A DNA stretch of 8,315 bases from contig CANQUY010000078.1 in the NCBI GenBank assembly GCA_947627125.1, positions 1-8,315 of the forward strand, written 5' to 3'. Positions 7,286 through 8,315 of the stretch are shown here, in pieces; the stretch's first letter is position 1, and every line of letters begins with the position of its first letter. This DNA comes from an uncultured Clostridia bacterium (lineage in GTDB: Bacteria; Bacillota; Clostridia; Christensenellales; Borkfalkiaceae). The position numbers and the translations under genes are program-made. Below the pieces are notes generated by a model. That model did no database searches. It was not told the DNA's origin and saw nothing but the letters and a program-made list of their open reading frames with translations.

Positions 7286-8035
7286 ATGAAAGAGAATATC
7301 AAAGATCTTACTGCCGCCGAGCTGCAGGCACGCGCGGAACAGGGCGATACGGAGATGCAGGTGGAGCTCGGCAACCGCCTCAAGCGGGGAGAGGGGGTCG
7401 AACGGGACCCCGAGGCCGCCGCGAAGTGGTACACCCTTGCCGCAGAGGCGGGGAATGCGGTCGCGCAGTTCAACCTCGGCTGCTATTATTTCGACGGAGA
7501 GGGCGTTCCCTGCGACAAAAAAACCGCCGAGGAATGGTTTTTAAGGGCGGCGGAACAGGGGATCGACCTGGCGCAGTGCAACGTCGGGATCGCCTACTAT
7601 CACGGCATCGGCTTTGAACAGGACTTTCAAAGGGCCTTTGAATGGTTTTTGAAGGCGGCGGAGCAGGGGAATGCGGACGCGCAGTTCAACCTTGCGGGCT
7701 GTTTCTATGACGGTCTTGGGACAGAATCGGACTTCAAGGCGGCGGCGCGCTGGTACGAGGCGGCGGCAAAGCAGGGGCAGGCGATGGCACAGCACAACCT
7801 TGCGGGATGCTATTTCGACGGAACGGGGGTCCCGATGGATCCTACCGCTGCGATCGAATGGCTCACGGCCGCGGCAGAGCAGGGGTATGAACCCGCGATG
7901 CTCCGCCTTGCCCTCTGCTATTACACGGGGGAGGGCGTGGATTTTGACGACGAAAAGGCGGCGGAATGGCTGAAAGCCGCGGCGGATGCGGGGAGCATGG
8001 AGGCAATTTCTCTCCTGCGCACGCTCGGCCTATAA
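7286..8035 (+). CDS. Cytosolic Sel1-repeat (TPR-like) protein of unknown partner
   Basis: A 249-residue protein consisting almost wholly of Sel1-like repeats. Six units with an exact 36-residue period lie at 21-56, 57-92, 93-128, 129-164, 165-200 and 201-236, followed by a short capping piece to 249. Each unit shows the pattern AQxNLGxxYxxGxGVxxDxxxAxxWxxxAAEQG, for example NAVAQFNLGCYYFDGEGVPCDKKTAEEWFLRAAEQG shortened to its consensus positions. Sel1 repeats form paired helices stacked into a superhelix that binds proteins; no catalytic residues are expected. No signal peptide or membrane segment is visible, so it should be cytosolic, unlike many secreted bacterial Sel1 proteins. GGGAGG just upstream (7276-7281) supports the start. 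It lies 15 bases after hslU and 19 before hisS, so it is probably cotranscribed with them. An adaptor or scaffold role is possible but unproven. Confidence 0.9.
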   Translation: MKENIKDLTAAELQARAEQGDTEMQVELGNRLKRGEGVERDPEAAAKWYTLAAEAGNAVAQFNLGCYYFDGEGVPCDKKTAEEWFLRAAEQGIDLAQCNVGIAYYHGIGFEQDFQRAFEWFLKAAEQGNADAQFNLAGCFYDGLGTESDFKAAARWYEAAAKQGQAMAQHNLAGCYFDGTGVPMDPTAAIEWLTAAAEQGYEPAMLRLALCYYTGEGVDFDDEKAAEWLKAAADAGSMEAISLLRTLGL

Positions 8036-8054
8036 TATCACGAGAGGAAAATGT

Positions 8055-8315
8055 ATGATCAATATTCCAAAGGGAACCAAGGACGCACTGCCGTCCGAGA
8101 TCCACAAATGGCACTTTATCGAGGCGGCGGCGAGAAGGACTTCCGAGAAGTACGGCTTCAAGGAGATCCGCACGCCCGTCTTTGAACACACCGAGCTCTT
8201 TGCCCGCGGCGTGGGGGACACGACGGACGTCGTCACGAAGGAAATGTATACCTTCCTCGACAAGGGCGGCCGCTCGGTGACCCTCCGTCCCGAGGGCACG
8301 GCGGGGGTCGCGCGG
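8055..8315 (+). CDS. hisS: Histidyl-tRNA synthetase, N-terminal part (3' end outside window)
   Basis: Eighty-seven codons are open from the ATG at 8055 to the window edge. They read MINIPKGTKDALPSE at the start, then YGFKEIRTPVFEHTELFARGVGDTTDVVTKEMYTF and LRPEGTAGVAR. This is the class II HisRS N-terminus with motif 1 (the dimer-forming EIRTPVFE segment) and the following VxKEMYTFxDxxGRxxTLRPEGTA block. The enzyme charges tRNA-His with histidine. GAGAGGA at 8042-8048 gives normal spacing to 8055. A competing ATG at 8051 is in another frame and encodes nothing family-like. Only 19 bases separate it from the Sel1 gene, leaving no room for the T-box leader that precedes hisS in many Firmicutes. 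Confidence 0.97.
   Translation, partial: MINIPKGTKDALPSEIHKWHFIEAAARRTSEKYGFKEIRTPVFEHTELFARGVGDTTDVVTKEMYTFLDKGGRSVTLRPEGTAGVAR

Overview
This 8.3-kb window is a GC-rich, tightly packed segment with every gene on the + strand. It looks like a housekeeping operon of a Firmicutes/Clostridia-type bacterium. The order dprA-topA-trmFO-(xerC)-hslV-hslU-(codY) is a known Firmicutes arrangement. A folate-dependent TrmFO, a CodW-like HslV with a short N-terminal extension, and a TopA ending in four Cys4 zinc modules all fit that assignment. The GC content and the missing xerC and codY suggest a GC-rich, possibly uncultured clostridial lineage (inference; no taxonomic search was possible).

Layout: (1) the 3' end of a ComM/YifB-type Mg-chelatase-like AAA+ ATPase (1-498), then dprA (504-1511). 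Both are linked to natural transformation and handling of incoming single-stranded DNA. (2) topA (1524-3728), overlapped by 4 bases by trmFO (3725-5020). (3) hslV (5065-5598) and hslU (5963-7270), the two subunits of the ATP-dependent HslUV/CodWX protease. They are separated by a 364-base non-coding stretch. (4) A cytosolic Sel1-repeat protein (7286-8035). (5) The 5' end of hisS, histidyl-tRNA synthetase (8055 to the window edge).

Intergenic gaps are otherwise -4 to 44 bases, so most of the window probably forms one or two transcripts. The exception is the hslV-hslU gap. It holds two adjacent imperfect palindromic elements (about 100 and 122 bases) whose ends carry a TCATTCTGAG / CTCAGAATGA-type inverted repeat, plus fragments of the same motif. 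They look like a non-autonomous dispersed repeat that inserted between two genes whose products must assemble together.

No entirely new enzymatic system is visible. The points most worth a second look are the repeat pair splitting hslVU, the Sel1-repeat gene in the place where codY often lies, the absence of xerC, and altered signature residues in DprA.
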